Below are positions 30,828 through 41,436 of a stretch of DNA of 64,000 nucleotides, piece by piece. Each line of letters begins with the position of its first letter. The first letter of the stretch is position 1. Source of the stretch: Diplonema papillatum (taxonomy: Eukaryota; Euglenozoa; Diplonemea; Diplonemida; Diplonemidae); contig JAPJBO010000708.1 of the NCBI GenBank assembly GCA_030068145.1, positions 56,889-120,888 on the forward strand, read 5' to 3'. The notes under the pieces were generated by a model. The model searched no databases and was not told the origin of the DNA. It saw only the letters and a list, made by a program, of their open reading frames with translations. The position numbers and the translations under genes are program-made.

Positions 30828-33490
30828 AGAGAACGCATCAAAACAAGTCGACCGGTGTGGTCACGCCAGGGCCTCTCCCCATCTGCATTATTGCGACACT
30901 GTTGGTGACCGGGGGGTTACCAGGGCTGGTGCTTGGATTTGGTGGCTGAGGCCTAAATCAGGTCAGATCGGTGCCAATCCACGGTGTCTGATGCACGTTT
31001 GGCCTTCGGCTCCATCTTCACCTCTACAACATATAACGAGGCCAACATATAACGAGGCCGAGCAATCTCCGACACGAGCACCCTGCAAACCCTTCACCTG
31101 AAGGAGTGTCTCCACCGACATGGCAGGGCGTCCGTCGGTGCAACCTGACAGCCAAGCTCCACCCCTGAGATACCTCCTACATGCATAATGCCCTGTTCAC
31201 AACGTATTGTCAAAGGTGGTGGATCAAGCGTCCAGGCGTGGGCGCACCTTGGGGCTTGGCGCTTGCGCTGAACACGAGCCCGTAGAGACGGTCAACCACA
31301 GGACGGAGCGGACGGCAGCAACCGACACAAGCCTGCTACCGGACGGCTCCACGTTGCCAAACGCCACAGCTTCCTTCGAAGATGAAAAAAGCGGAGAGAA
31401 AAGGCGTTTTCCCTGCGCTCGCCGCATTCGCGAGTCGACGGCAGCGACTCGGCCAAAGAGACCCCCAGCAACATTTTGCAGCAGCCAGGTCATCAGGGTT
31501 GCGGCACAGTGCTACCTGCGGCTCAAGCTTTGCAAGCTGCGGTTGACCAGCCCCGCAGCGAACATCTATCTTTCGCAACGCGTTGCTAGAAGTGTTGTGG
31601 ATCCACGCACGCGGAGAGATGGTGCGTCGGTTTTATTTTTTAGAGTGAAAGTTCGCTTGAAACTCCGGGGGTTGAAAGTCTCCGGATGACCTTCGTCGAT
31701 ATGGGAAGATATCCATTTTTGTGCTGTCGGCGACGAACGCTTATCAGTTGTCTGGGCGGACCTTATTTTTAGCGCTATTTGTGAATTAGAAGGTCGGTCT
31801 TGTAAAGTCTCCGGTTGACCGTAGAGGCTTGGATATGGAGGGGGGTTGAGAGGGTGAGAAAAGTGGGTGGGTGCCTATTTTTTACACTTGTTTTACTTCG
31901 TTGTTCCTCATTTGGATAGGACTAGCATGAAAGTTTTGTCTACACGACTAGAGAGTAATCTGCAGCGTGCATGACCGGATTCCGGGCAACGCGAGATTCT
32001 GCGAAGGAACCCCCCTTCCTCCCGAGAAGCCGTCACGCCGGAGCCCTTCTTGCTTTTTTTTTTCACGCTTCGTCCTTCCTTCCCCCCATCGGAGAGGCAG
32101 CCGAGCTTTTCTTTTTCTCGTTAAGGCGTCTAAGCTTTCCTTCTTTATCCGGGGGGGAGATTCTTCTTTTTCTTCGTCTACTCGTTGTGGTTTGCGTTGC
32201 CTCCGGATGGAGAGTGCTCTGTCTGCGACCAGGGCTGGAGTTTCCTTGGAGGTAACCTCCAAGAAATCAGTGGCATATGCATCGGCCATGGCGAGCGAGA
32301 TGCAATGCGTCGAACTCAAACAGCACTTTTGCCGCTAGGTCTATGCGACGGGTGGGCATTGACCGGCTCTTGCGCAGACAGCTCCACAAACTGAGGTTCT
32401 TCGAATGGAGTGTGTATCGTCGTACCCTTTCGGGCGGGTGTGTTGCCTGTTTTTGACCATGAGCCCTCGTTCGGGGGCGCATGCATGGTGGTGGTGGGGG
32501 GGGGGGGATAATGCACCCTTCGAAAGTGATGCTTTGATCGTTTTTCTTTTTTTGCTTTTTTCTTTTCGCTGATCTCACGTGCAGGTAGATCAAACGGCTC
32601 ACGAGCGAGCCCGGGCCATGCCAGTTCCGCTGGTCACCGACACGAACACTGGGGGAAAATACTTCGCAGGTACGGTGCTGAATTGGGGCGGATTCCCGGG
32701 CCTACCAGGGGGAGCGGGGAGTCAATTGCGATGCAGCCCAGTACAGGTGTCGGCCCACTCACCGCGAGACGACGACGCGGGATACGGTTACAATCAAAAT
32801 TGTACTCCCGTAATAGGATTGATGTTGAACCCGGTTCGACATTTCTTTTTCGGGGTCTGCACACTTTCGCGACCCTGTTGCTTGCGCACGCCTTGGGGTG
32901 CTCAATACTCAGCTCGACCCCTATGCTGCTGTCATAGGATAGGCTGCAGTACCCACCAGGTGCAGTCACTCAGGTGACTACCTGGGACACCCCCCCGGGT
33001 GTCCCAGGCTTTACTCGGTCTGTCATTTACCCGTTCCAGTTCGTCCAGTTCAACATTATTCCAACTACGGTACTTAACGACCGCATTTGATCCCCCACCT
33101 GGTACGGCCGGCTTCACCCCTGCCAGCTGCCCTCAAAAAACTTGACTTTTCGAGAAGCCAAAGGACAGTTGAGGTAAACTATTTCGCATTCCCCTGAGCT
33201 TGTTTGCTGCACGGGAAGGGCCAAGCAGGGATAGGCTGTAGCTGCGGAGTATTTGACTCCTCATTCGAGCAGTGCTTACAAATGACACCGCGGAGGCGGC
33301 TTGTGCACACGGACTTCTGCACGCCTCGGTTGCCCAGTTCGACGTTCGAACCTGCGACACGAGACGCGCGCTCTGCGCTTGGGTCCACCTGAAAGAGATT
33401 GCTTCTACAAAGCGCGCGTGCTGAATATCAATGCGGCTGCGACGAATATGCGTCGAAGATGCGGGCCTGAAAATCTTCGACGGGAGAACA
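30827..33490. other. Stretch without supportable genes
   Basis: Contains a fuller CAAGCGAACTTTCACTC element at 31643 and a scrap (GTAAAGTCTCCGGTTGACC) at 31797. A 160-residue plus-strand frame at 31207-31689 ends inside that element and is not accepted. A duplicated ACATATAACGAGGCC lies near 31035. Confidence 0.45.
31643..31705 (-). repeat. CAAGCGAACTTTCACTC element, best full copy
   Basis: Minus-strand order: CGAAGGTCATCCGGAGACTT, TCAACCCCCGGAGTTTCAAG, CGAACTTTCACTCTAAAAAA. The A-rich minus-strand end after ACTCT is clear here. Confidence 0.8.
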
Positions 33491-33493
33491 AGA

Positions 33494-33581
33494 GTTTGTT
33501 TGTGCGCACCGGCGGAACTCACCTTCGTTGGTAAGCTTCATGCAGTACGCTGCAATTTCTTAGTATCAACAGTGACGCAGA
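33494..33581 (+). repeat. Interspersed repeat with GTGCGCACYRGCGGAACTC, copy 2
   Basis: GTTTGTTTGTGCGCACCGGC then GGAACTCACCTTCGTTGGTA and AGCTTCATGCAGTACGCTGC. It contains TTG/GTAAGC, donor-like, as copy 3 contains TTG/GTAAGT. Confidence 0.75.
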
Positions 33582-34369
33582 AAAAAAGACCATTTCCGGA
33601 GTTTAGGCTTCGCGCTTAATAAACGGAGCGCAGCATCAACCGAACAGCGATAGTGGAATGATACGGTACGAAGATTTTGTGATCCACTTTCCATGGGCCA
33701 CGAAAGAACAAGATTTTAGCAACAGTAGCAACGACTATGTGGCTATGCTGACCTCATTGTGGGAAAATTGTGCGTGCACAGTACTGCTAGCACGGCTCTC
33801 GATGTTTGAAGTTCGCTTTATCTCGTTCCTCGCGCAGCCGTTGTTCCGGAAACGGTTCTCTTCAGTACGAGTTCTGTACGATACAAAATGAATAAAACAT
33901 ATTGTGAGCAGTGGGGTGTATCAGGTGAGCACAAGTGGTTGGCCACGCAAGGCGTGACCCTGTCTTTGTGGACCTTCGGTTTACGCCATTCTGACTGACC
34001 CGCTTCCCACTCGCAGCGTCTTGAAGCAAGGCAGTACTCTCCTCTGTACGTGCTTTGTGCTTACGTCGCTGCAAGGGTAAGGAGAGAACCCCAATTTGTT
34101 GGTGGTTTTTGTGTCTTGCGTCCTCGCCACAATTCCTCCCCCCCTCGCAAGAGCAAAGGAGTGTTTCGAGGGAGAGATCGGCGTCAGTCGGAAAGCACTG
34201 ACCTTCTAAGGTCTAACAATCTGCTTCGACAACAGCAAAAACAAAAGACAACGGCGTTTTGCTCGCAGAGCACCGACTCTCCAGAGGCATGGGCCCGGCC
34301 ATTAAAAATTGATGCGCCATGGAGGTGGGGTGAGGCGGCACTAGGCCTGGGGGATTCGATGTTTCCTCA
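33582..34369. other. Stretch without supportable genes
   Basis: Short mixed-frame ORFs only; a 121-residue frame at 34050-34415 has no motif and runs into the tandem repeat that follows. Confidence 0.45.
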
Positions 34370-35165
34370 TAGGCATCGTGCTCACCTTTTCGAGGGACAG
34401 AAAGAGAGAAAGTAGTCTCGCTTTAGCTGTCCAGGGCCTCTTCCCACCCACCTGGATGTTCTTTCTCGTGGCCAATCGCTATCGCGCTGACCTTTCCCGA
34501 GAGAGAAAGAAAGAGAGAGACAGCGAGCGAGAGCGAGAGAACACATGAAACAAGTCGAAGGCTGTGTGGGCACGCAGTAGTCCAGCCACCCGCATGTGTT
34601 CTCGTAGCCATCGTCACTGCGCTGACCTTTTCCGAGAGGGAGGGAGGAAGTGGTGACACGAACGAGTTTGCAGGCACGCTGCGCGGGGTCGGATTGAAGC
34701 TCGTTTTTTAGCGGTGCGGACTTCACTAAGAAAGAGCGAGAGGGCACATGAAACAAGTCGAAGGGTGTGTGGGCACGCAGTAGTCCAGCCACCCGCACGT
34801 GTTCGCATAGCCATCGTCACCGCGCTGATCTTTTCCGAGAGAGAGGGGGAAGTGGTATCACGAACAAGTTTGCAGGCACGCTGCGCGGGGTCTGATGAGC
34901 CCGTTTTTTAGCGGCGCGGACTTCACTGCAAGGGTATTGGGGTAGGTAGGTCGTATGGGTAGAAAGAGAGAGAGAACACATGAAACAAGCCAAAGGGGGT
35001 GTGGGCACGCAGTAGTCCAGCCACCCGCATGTGTTCTCATAGCCATCTTCACCGCGCTGACCTTTTCCGAGAGAGAGGGGGGAGGTGGGGACACGAACGG
35101 GTTGCAGGCACGCTGCGCGGGGTCGGATTGAAGCCCGTTTTTTAGCGGTGCAGGCTGCACTGGGT
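34370..35165 (+). repeat. Large tandem repeat, about 200-232-bp units
   Basis: Three to four diverged units. Each holds GAAACAAGTCGAAGG (34547, 34749 and, changed, 34981), GGCACGCAGTAGTCCAGCCA, CGCTGACCTTTTCCGAGAG, GCAGGCACGCTGCGCGGGGT and CCCGTTTTTTAGCGG, with GA-rich spacers whose length changes give the unequal period. The parallel minus-strand ORFs are repeat-driven. Confidence 0.9.
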
Positions 35166-35555
35166 CGTTGCTAGTGGTATGGAAATGTGCAAATAAGAAA
35201 GGTAAGACAGGCTGTGGGAGGGGATACTGCCTCGCAACAAGGTTTGGTGCGACATCTTCGGGGGAAAAAAGAGAGGAAAGCGGGGTGCAAGACTCCGCAT
35301 GCAAGGAACGAAATGAATACGCGGGAGACCGGAGTCCTCTGTTTTTTTTGTGCTTCTTAAGACCCGTTCGGGTTAATTTTCTTTCACTGCAGTCACAGGC
35401 GCAGGGCGCGCCTCGCGGGATAGCTCTTGGTCGATTGACCTATCCAAAGTTGGAGCTTGTGGTGGATCCTTTGGATGGAAGTTGCCGGTCCTGTTCCGGT
35501 GTGGCCTTTTTTCGTGGGTTCCAAAAAAAGAGGGGGGAAAATGTTTCTTGGGTTT

Positions 35556-35600
35556 GAAGAGCGCGTGGTGCTTGCACCACTAAGGCCAGGTTATTTAACC
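35556..35600 (+). repeat. Hairpin-bearing short repeat, copy 2
   Basis: AGAGCGCGTGGTGCTTGCAC then CACTAAGGCCAGGTT, one base different from 20108-20150, including the perfect GTGGTGC/GCACCAC stem. Confidence 0.7.
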
Positions 35601-36852
35601 GCGGATTTAGTGAAGGATTGTTGGGGGGGGGGGGGTAGGGGGCGGGTCAAAAGGTCTTTTTTTGCGTCAAAATGGTGACATTTTCAGCCTGTAGACTTAA
35701 CGGCAGTTTAAGGCTAAAAACCCATGCAACCCGCCTCAGAAATGCCCGGAAACGTGTTTTTGGGGGAAGTTTCATGGAAAATGGCCCAGGGGGGGGTGTA
35801 TTAGTTGATGGTTTTAGGGTGGACACCGTTTGGTACCGGCTAGCAGCCTGTGTGTGTGCTTCACTGTTCATACCATGCAAAGATGAGGCTACAATCACGT
35901 GCAGGCAGCCACAAATGGAAGCAAGAAAAGGGCAAACGACACCCAGGAGGAAGGCAGCTCTGAACGTTGCTCGTCTGGATGGTTAACAACGTCCCAAAAG
36001 GCTCTCTGAGTCTTGCGCAAGCTGAGGTGTTGTTGACACCGCAGGCAGCAGCTCTTCCCCGAACTTCTGCTGGAGCGATATTCACAAAGTTCGATGTCTT
36101 TCCGAGAAAAACAATGAGATGCTCTCATCCGTAGTGGGATTTTCCAGATCCCAACGTTTTTGTTGAAGGGATGCACGCGACAGTGTCTTTTATTCAAGTT
36201 CGCCTTTCGTACACCACCCCGAAAGGGTCGCATTGCACACGCACGGAAGACAATACTGGTCACCGGGGTGTATCTCTGGTACCTAACCCCAACGCACGTT
36301 GAGCTTGAACAAAAATAGAAAACTGGACTTGAACGAAAAGGTTCGGCGGTGGATTTATAGGACTGCCACGACATAGCAGCTCAGGGCAGGGTATCTGCAG
36401 CTTGCGGTAGCACGCTACACGACACAGGCCACTACGAAAGCTGGCGCTGACGTCAAGGACTCGAGGGGGCGGCACGTTACGAAGCCGTACCTCATTGAGT
36501 CGCTTGTCAATGCCTCCTACGAAGCCCCACCATCCCCAACTCTCAGGAAAGTCTTTTGAGTAAAAATACATGGTTTGGGCAGTGTTGTTTTCCTTCTTCG
36601 GTTCATGCTGTCACTATTTTTGGGGTTGTCACCTAAAAAGAAGAACACCGGTACCAAACGGTGTCCACCCTGAGTCCAAAAATTGGGCACTCGTAAAAAG
36701 GCCTTTTCGGGGCACTTCAGCAGCCAAAAAGCATGTTTTAGGCATTTCTATACGGTTCTGGGGCGGTTTACCAAATTTTATTGCCTTTTAGGAGCCCCTA
36801 TGTGGTTCCCAAAAAAATGACCTATTTTGACAGCTTTTGACCCCCCCTACCC

Positions 36853-36874
36853 GGGGGGGGGGGGGGGGGGGGGG
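36853..36874 (+). repeat. 22-base G homopolymer before a CTTAGTTT element scrap
   Basis: The G-run is followed by ATCTTAGTTTTAATGTTTAG, the start of the family at 19910. Such a run could form G-quadruplex structure, which is inference. Confidence 0.95.
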
Positions 36875-38889
36875 ATCTTAGTTTTAATGTTTAGGGGCGG
36901 GGAGAATGAGAGGACATCTCGGCAACGCCGGTTCTGTCGCGTTGCCGAGATCCCATATGTATGGGGCTTACAGATTGGTGTCTTCCTTGTTTGTGCGGTT
37001 CAGCTTCGTCTGAGGTGTCTTTGGATAAGTCGCCGAGTTGGCTTTTCTTTCGGCCGATGGCCGGTCAGTTAAAAAAGCCACGAAGAATGGTGGGATAACG
37101 ATTCGCATTTCTCACGATCAGAGAAAACGTGGAGTTGCTGTGTGCGGCATGGGGGGGACCTGAGGTAGACCGTCAACTGCTGACGGGCGTATTCAGCCCG
37201 ATAATGCGTTGACTGCCCTATGCGTCTGCCATCCCAGTTGAAGATCGAAGATCGCATCTGGTCGCGGAAACACGTGGAGAGATCCCGGTCAAGGAATTGC
37301 AGTACCCTACTGAGGGAATTTGTGTACAGAGGAGGTGCGGAAGTGCGCGTAACAACAATTGTCCGCCGTCGTCCGATGCAGGAAACAGTTCTACCCCACT
37401 GTGCCGCTGCAAGGGATGTGAACTGCACACATCCACCTCCTCGCTAATATGCGAATCGTTTGTCCACGAGTGCGTCAAAGTATTTGTGTGGGCTTAGCGT
37501 GCGTAGAATGGCGAAGAAAGGGCCTGGATTTCAGAGGAGCATCCTGGACCAAATGGCAGTGAAACAGCCGCCGAGCACTTTGTTTGCGAAATAACGTTGT
37601 TTGGCGTCCCGTCTCCTGCACGGGGGAGTGACAGCAGGGCAGTCGGCCGGATCATTCTTAGGTAAACTGCCGTCGGCAAAGAAGAGAAACGGCATGCCGC
37701 CCTCCCAGAGTTAGGACTAAATTTCGTTTGTTGTCAGAGCATCCCGCCCGACGCACTGGTAAATGACGTGACCAGTGCATATACATGTTGACAGGTGAAC
37801 AAATGATGTGGAGGAGAAGCACTTGGAGATCACTTCAAATGGTGCTTGCTTGGCAGGGTTGACCCGTCGATTCACTGTCATGGGCACTTTATTTGTCAAT
37901 TCATCGGGAACGGTCATTTACTTGTGCGTCGTGCGGATTCACGACCCCCCCTGCATCAGGTTGGGTGTTTGCTTGGCCCATTGCAGACCGGACACGGCCG
38001 GTGTCTTGCGTGGGGGGGTACAAGACGCAGAGGCCTCGGCCTCGGTGGTCCCGTCTTTTCTACCGGAGGTGACGAAGGCGAGGATTCAAACGACAGGGGA
38101 ATCTCCGCTGTTGTAGGTTCGGACTTTGCTTCGGCTCGTTGAAGCCCGGGACGTCGCATGCTGGACGCGGGAAGGGGCCCCTCACAGAACCGTCCCGCCT
38201 TCACATGAAAGAGCTGAAGGTGACCAAACAAACGAACGCGCGAGGGGGGGGGGACTGGATTAGGTTCCGGTTTGGTTGGCACTCGACACAGCCCGGGAGT
38301 GCAAACCGGTAATTGCGTGGGGCAAAAGGGACAGCACTTCTGTGCACAGTAGACACGGTACCGCGCTTGCAAGAACGTGTTCCGCGGAAAGTGACCCACT
38401 TCGAACCAGGATTCGACGTCGGGGTTCAACGAAGGGCACCTCCGATTTTCCTCCTTTCATCCTTTAAGCTTGAGAATAGGTCGAGGAAGCGATTTCCCCA
38501 ATGTCTCAACTACCATTCGCTTTACGTGGCGTAACTCCTGTTCTGGAGGGAGAGTTTCGAGGTTCTTGAGGGAAACTTCGGATGTGAACCACTGTGCACG
38601 AGAAACATGGGACCGCTGGAGGAGCGGTTGCGACAAAAAATGCGAGAAGAGACGTTTCGGCGAGGTCCGGCGCAGTGCAAAAAGGAAAAAGCCCGCCTGC
38701 GGTGTACAGACATCGCGGCGTCAAGGACCCGCAATTCGTTGTGCCACGACGGCGTCGCAAACGAGCCTAGATCGCACGCGCGGCTGCGCTTGCAGCTGAC
38801 GATGCAAGCACACGATTGGTGCGTTCCGTATTGGTTGTGCACCTTGGAACCTCTGCCGCTTTCTCTCGCATCGCACTTTCGTTGCCCCA

Positions 38890-39010
38890 CACGGTGAGGT
38901 CCAGCCTCAGAAGCTGGAACGCGTGTGAATCCACACCCGAAAAGCGGGTGCGACGCCCGCTTTTTTCAAACACCAGCTCTAACTCCAGCTCCCGACTGGG
39001 CCCCACCGTG
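38890..39010 (+). mobile_element. CCAGCCTCAGAAGCTGG foldback element, copy 2
   Basis: Left end CACGGTGAGGTCCAGCCTCA then GAAGCTGG; right end AACTCCAGCTCCCGACTGGG then CCCCACCGTG. Inside, CCCGAAAAGCGGG/CCCGCTTTTTT form an inner inverted repeat. 121 bp, without a clear target duplication. Confidence 0.7.
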
Positions 39011-39712
39011 GATCTGAGAACCTGTTGCCACCAACGTTTCATCTTCCCATTCCTTTTTGGCGACGGTGGAAGGGAAGGTGACGGTTGTTCTATTGTGATT
39101 ACTTCTTAGTTGTTTCGAGTTGGATTTGTGCTAGCCCTTTGGTGCAATGTCGATCCACCCCACGTGGGGAGGAGGGCGCATTGCGAAAGAGGCTTGGTGC
39201 GTGATGACGCCGTGAAGACGCAAAAGGGACTGATGATTTCTTGTATTTTTGTTCTATAGTCTTGGATGAAATTCTTTATTTTTTTTTGAAGGGTTTCGTA
39301 GTTTCACTCTAATTCGAGCGTGGAGCTGTGACTGACGCCGGTGGAACCCCGATGAGTGGCGGTGTACCGAACTGGATGCAGGCTCGACAACTACTCTTAG
39401 TGGTCGCATTCTAGTAGCCGTTGAAGCTTTTGCACACCGATAACAAGAAGTTGCCTGACCGCTGTACTGTACACCCCCGTTGGTTGTGGGTTTTGGCGCC
39501 TATCACGATTCGTGAAACCAGGCAGTGCGGTGCCTATTTTCGTTCTGTCGCAGGAAGGTGGGTGTGTGTGTGGAAAAAAAAAATCGGGCTGGCAATGCCA
39601 GATTCACCGACCTCGAGAAAATACTTTGCATCTATCCGCGAGAAGCCTCCGCAATTCCCACTGTTCAGCCGCGGTCATCATCGTTCTCAGTGCGACTACC
39701 CGCAGTTGGATC

Positions 39713-39740
39713 GGGGGGGGGGGGGGGGGGGGGGGGGGGG
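39713..39740 (+). repeat. 28-base G homopolymer
   Basis: Pure G, immediately 5' of a GTGCTTGGAATG element. Glycine-run ORFs across it are artefacts. Confidence 0.98.
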
Positions 39741-39742
39741 AT

Positions 39743-39790
39743 TGCAAGAACGTGCTTGGAATGGGTATGTGCTCAACACCGCACTGGTCC
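39743..39790 (+). repeat. GTGCTTGGAATG element, copy 5
   Basis: TGCAAGAACGTGCTTGGAAT then GGGTATGTGCTCAACACCGC and ACTGGTCC. Almost identical to copy 2 at 17179. Confidence 0.85.
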
Positions 39791-39984
39791 CGTCTGCGCC
39801 GTGTTTCGGTCCTTTAAGCCACGGACACATAAGGCGGACCATCATCAGCGTGGAACCTGAGTGTCTGCAGACAGGACAGGACAGGGGGGGGCCGTAAGAA
39901 AAACTCGAGGGGCCGCCGCTTGCGCTAATTTCGGGGTAACAGTGCAGCTACTAAGGCGGTATTTTTTCGTCGATCTTTACGCCC

Positions 39985-40165
39985 GCCACTAAACCCAGCT
40001 TTACCTGTGTTTTCGTGAGAGCTACAGCCCATTTCCTCCCGTTGGGATTGGGATATTGTTGCGATAGCGGGGAGCAATCGGCATGCCGATGAGTACCACA
40101 CATTTCCTTCCGTTGGGTGTTTTGTAGCTGGCGACCTCCTCGAGCACTTCCTGTACAGCAGGTGT
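39985..40165 (+). repeat. CCCAGCTTTACCTGTG repeat
   Basis: GCCACTAAACCCAGCTTTAC, CTGTGTTTTCGTGAGAGCTA, then CTCGAGCACTTCCTGTACAG and CAGGTGTT. Related to 52690-52802 and, reversed, to 11960. The middle (GCGATAGCGGGGAGCAATCG, GCATGCCGATGAGT) resembles 26150-26190. Confidence 0.7.
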
Positions 40166-40230
40166 TCACACGCAAAATGGAACAATCAGGTGAGGCTGCA
40201 AAACCAGGCGCCTTGCCAGTACCTTCCTTT

Positions 40231-40333
40231 TTGTTTGTGCGCACTAGCGGAACTCACCTGCTTTGGTAAGTTCCATGTAGTACGCTGCCAACTACTAATT
40301 TTTCGTACCAACAATGCATTGTTAACACAAAAA
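40231..40333 (+). repeat. Interspersed repeat with GTGCGCACTAGCGGAACTC, copy 3
   Basis: TTGTTTGTGCGCACTAGCGG, AACTCACCTGCTTTGGTAAG, TTCCATGTAGTACGCTGCC and CAACAATGCATTGTTAACAC. Contains TTG/GTAAGTTCC, a donor-like site missing from copy 1. Confidence 0.8.
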
Positions 40334-41436
40334 AGGAAGGGCGGATGGCGGCTTCACCCGCATGTGGAGAGACAACAATGCGCAGAGGGTTGCGGCAGGT
40401 GGCGGAAACTGGAGGTATCTGAAGGTATGCTAGGCAGGGTCGGTTCACGGTCCTCAATGGTCCCCCGAAAAGGTTCAAGGGAAATGCGTTCCTCGGCAGT
40501 CGGAAAAGAAAAAGCATGAAATGGTGTGTTTTAGAGGTTCGGTGGTTTAGGGTCTCCGTAGATGTAGGCAAGCACTGACGGCAAGCTGGACACCACCCCC
40601 TACTTCTGGGAGTGGAATTTCTTATGCTTTCTTTTTCATTTTTTTATTTTTCTAGCGTGTTTTGCAGAGTTTCGATTTTACTCGCATTGCGCACACAGAG
40701 TGGCTCGTCCGTGGCAGCCCCCCGATGCACACAGCGCTCACAAAATTTTGCAGGCAACAGAGGAGGTGCACATATGGTATCCTACCTCGCGTGTGCGTGA
40801 ACTTTGAAGGGTTTTCCGTATAGGTCTTTTTCCCCCCCCTTTCTAAAGAGGCTTGAATTGTCGCGGAGGACGGGGCGGCGGCTAGATTGCCTTTTCAATA
40901 TCCCCTTTTTTGTGTGTTTAACGGTGGTCTGCTTAATGTTTCCCTCTCTCTTTTGCTGTGCAAGACAGATCACCCGACGGCGAGATCCTTGGTTACTTTT
41001 TTACTTCGAGGGGTGTAACCTCGCTGTTCGCCTTTTCCCCCCCTTTCTTTAGAGTAAAGTCTTTTTAGAGTTAAAGTTCGCTTGAAATTCCGGGGTTTTT
41101 TTTGCTTGAACTGTTCGGTGCTGGTGTTGACATGCTTGTTTTCCGCCGACCGGCCTACTCATCGTGGACTCGTTATTTCTGACTCTTCTGATGGGGCAGT
41201 GTACGAGTTTAGCTTTATTTTTGATGTTGCGTGAGCTTCTGTTTATTTTGAGAATTATTATTATTATTAACTTATCGGGGCTCCGTCCTTCGCAAAGTTT
41301 CGTTCTTTCTGGTCTTTTTCGTTGAACCAAGTTTTTGGAACCAAGGTTTTGGACCAAGTTTTTGGAACTAAGGTTTTCGAACCAAGGCTTTGGAGGCGGT
41401 GTACGGTTTCCTTTCGGAGCAGAGAGGTTGTCGTGT
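40334..41436. other. Stretch downstream of the RING gene
   Basis: No supportable gene. A CAAGCGAACTTTAACTC element copy is at 41068. At 41325-41390 the block AAGTTTTTGGAAC or AAGGTTTTGGACC recurs four to five times. This stretch is 3' of the RING gene on its strand. Confidence 0.5.
41068..41096 (-). repeat. CAAGCGAACTTTCACTC element, short copy
   Basis: Minus strand: CCGGAATTTCAAGCGAACTT then TAACTCTAAAAAGAC. Again an A-run follows the ACTCT end. Confidence 0.7.

Larger units (their letters stand above)
35166..38889. other. Stretch without supportable genes
   Basis: Contains a hairpin repeat at 35556, a 22-base G-run (36853) followed by GATCTTAGTTTTAATGTTTA, and frames on both strands at 35.9-36.4, 37.1-37.5 and 37.8-38.4 kb. 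The minus frame 37956-38429 (157 residues, with CAQKCCPFC) is Cys/Pro-rich without a known pattern. None is convincing. Confidence 0.45.

Noticed and set aside
31207-31689. 160-residue plus-strand ORF
   Set aside because: Starts at TTG, ends inside a dispersed repeat copy, and the opposite strand is equally open.
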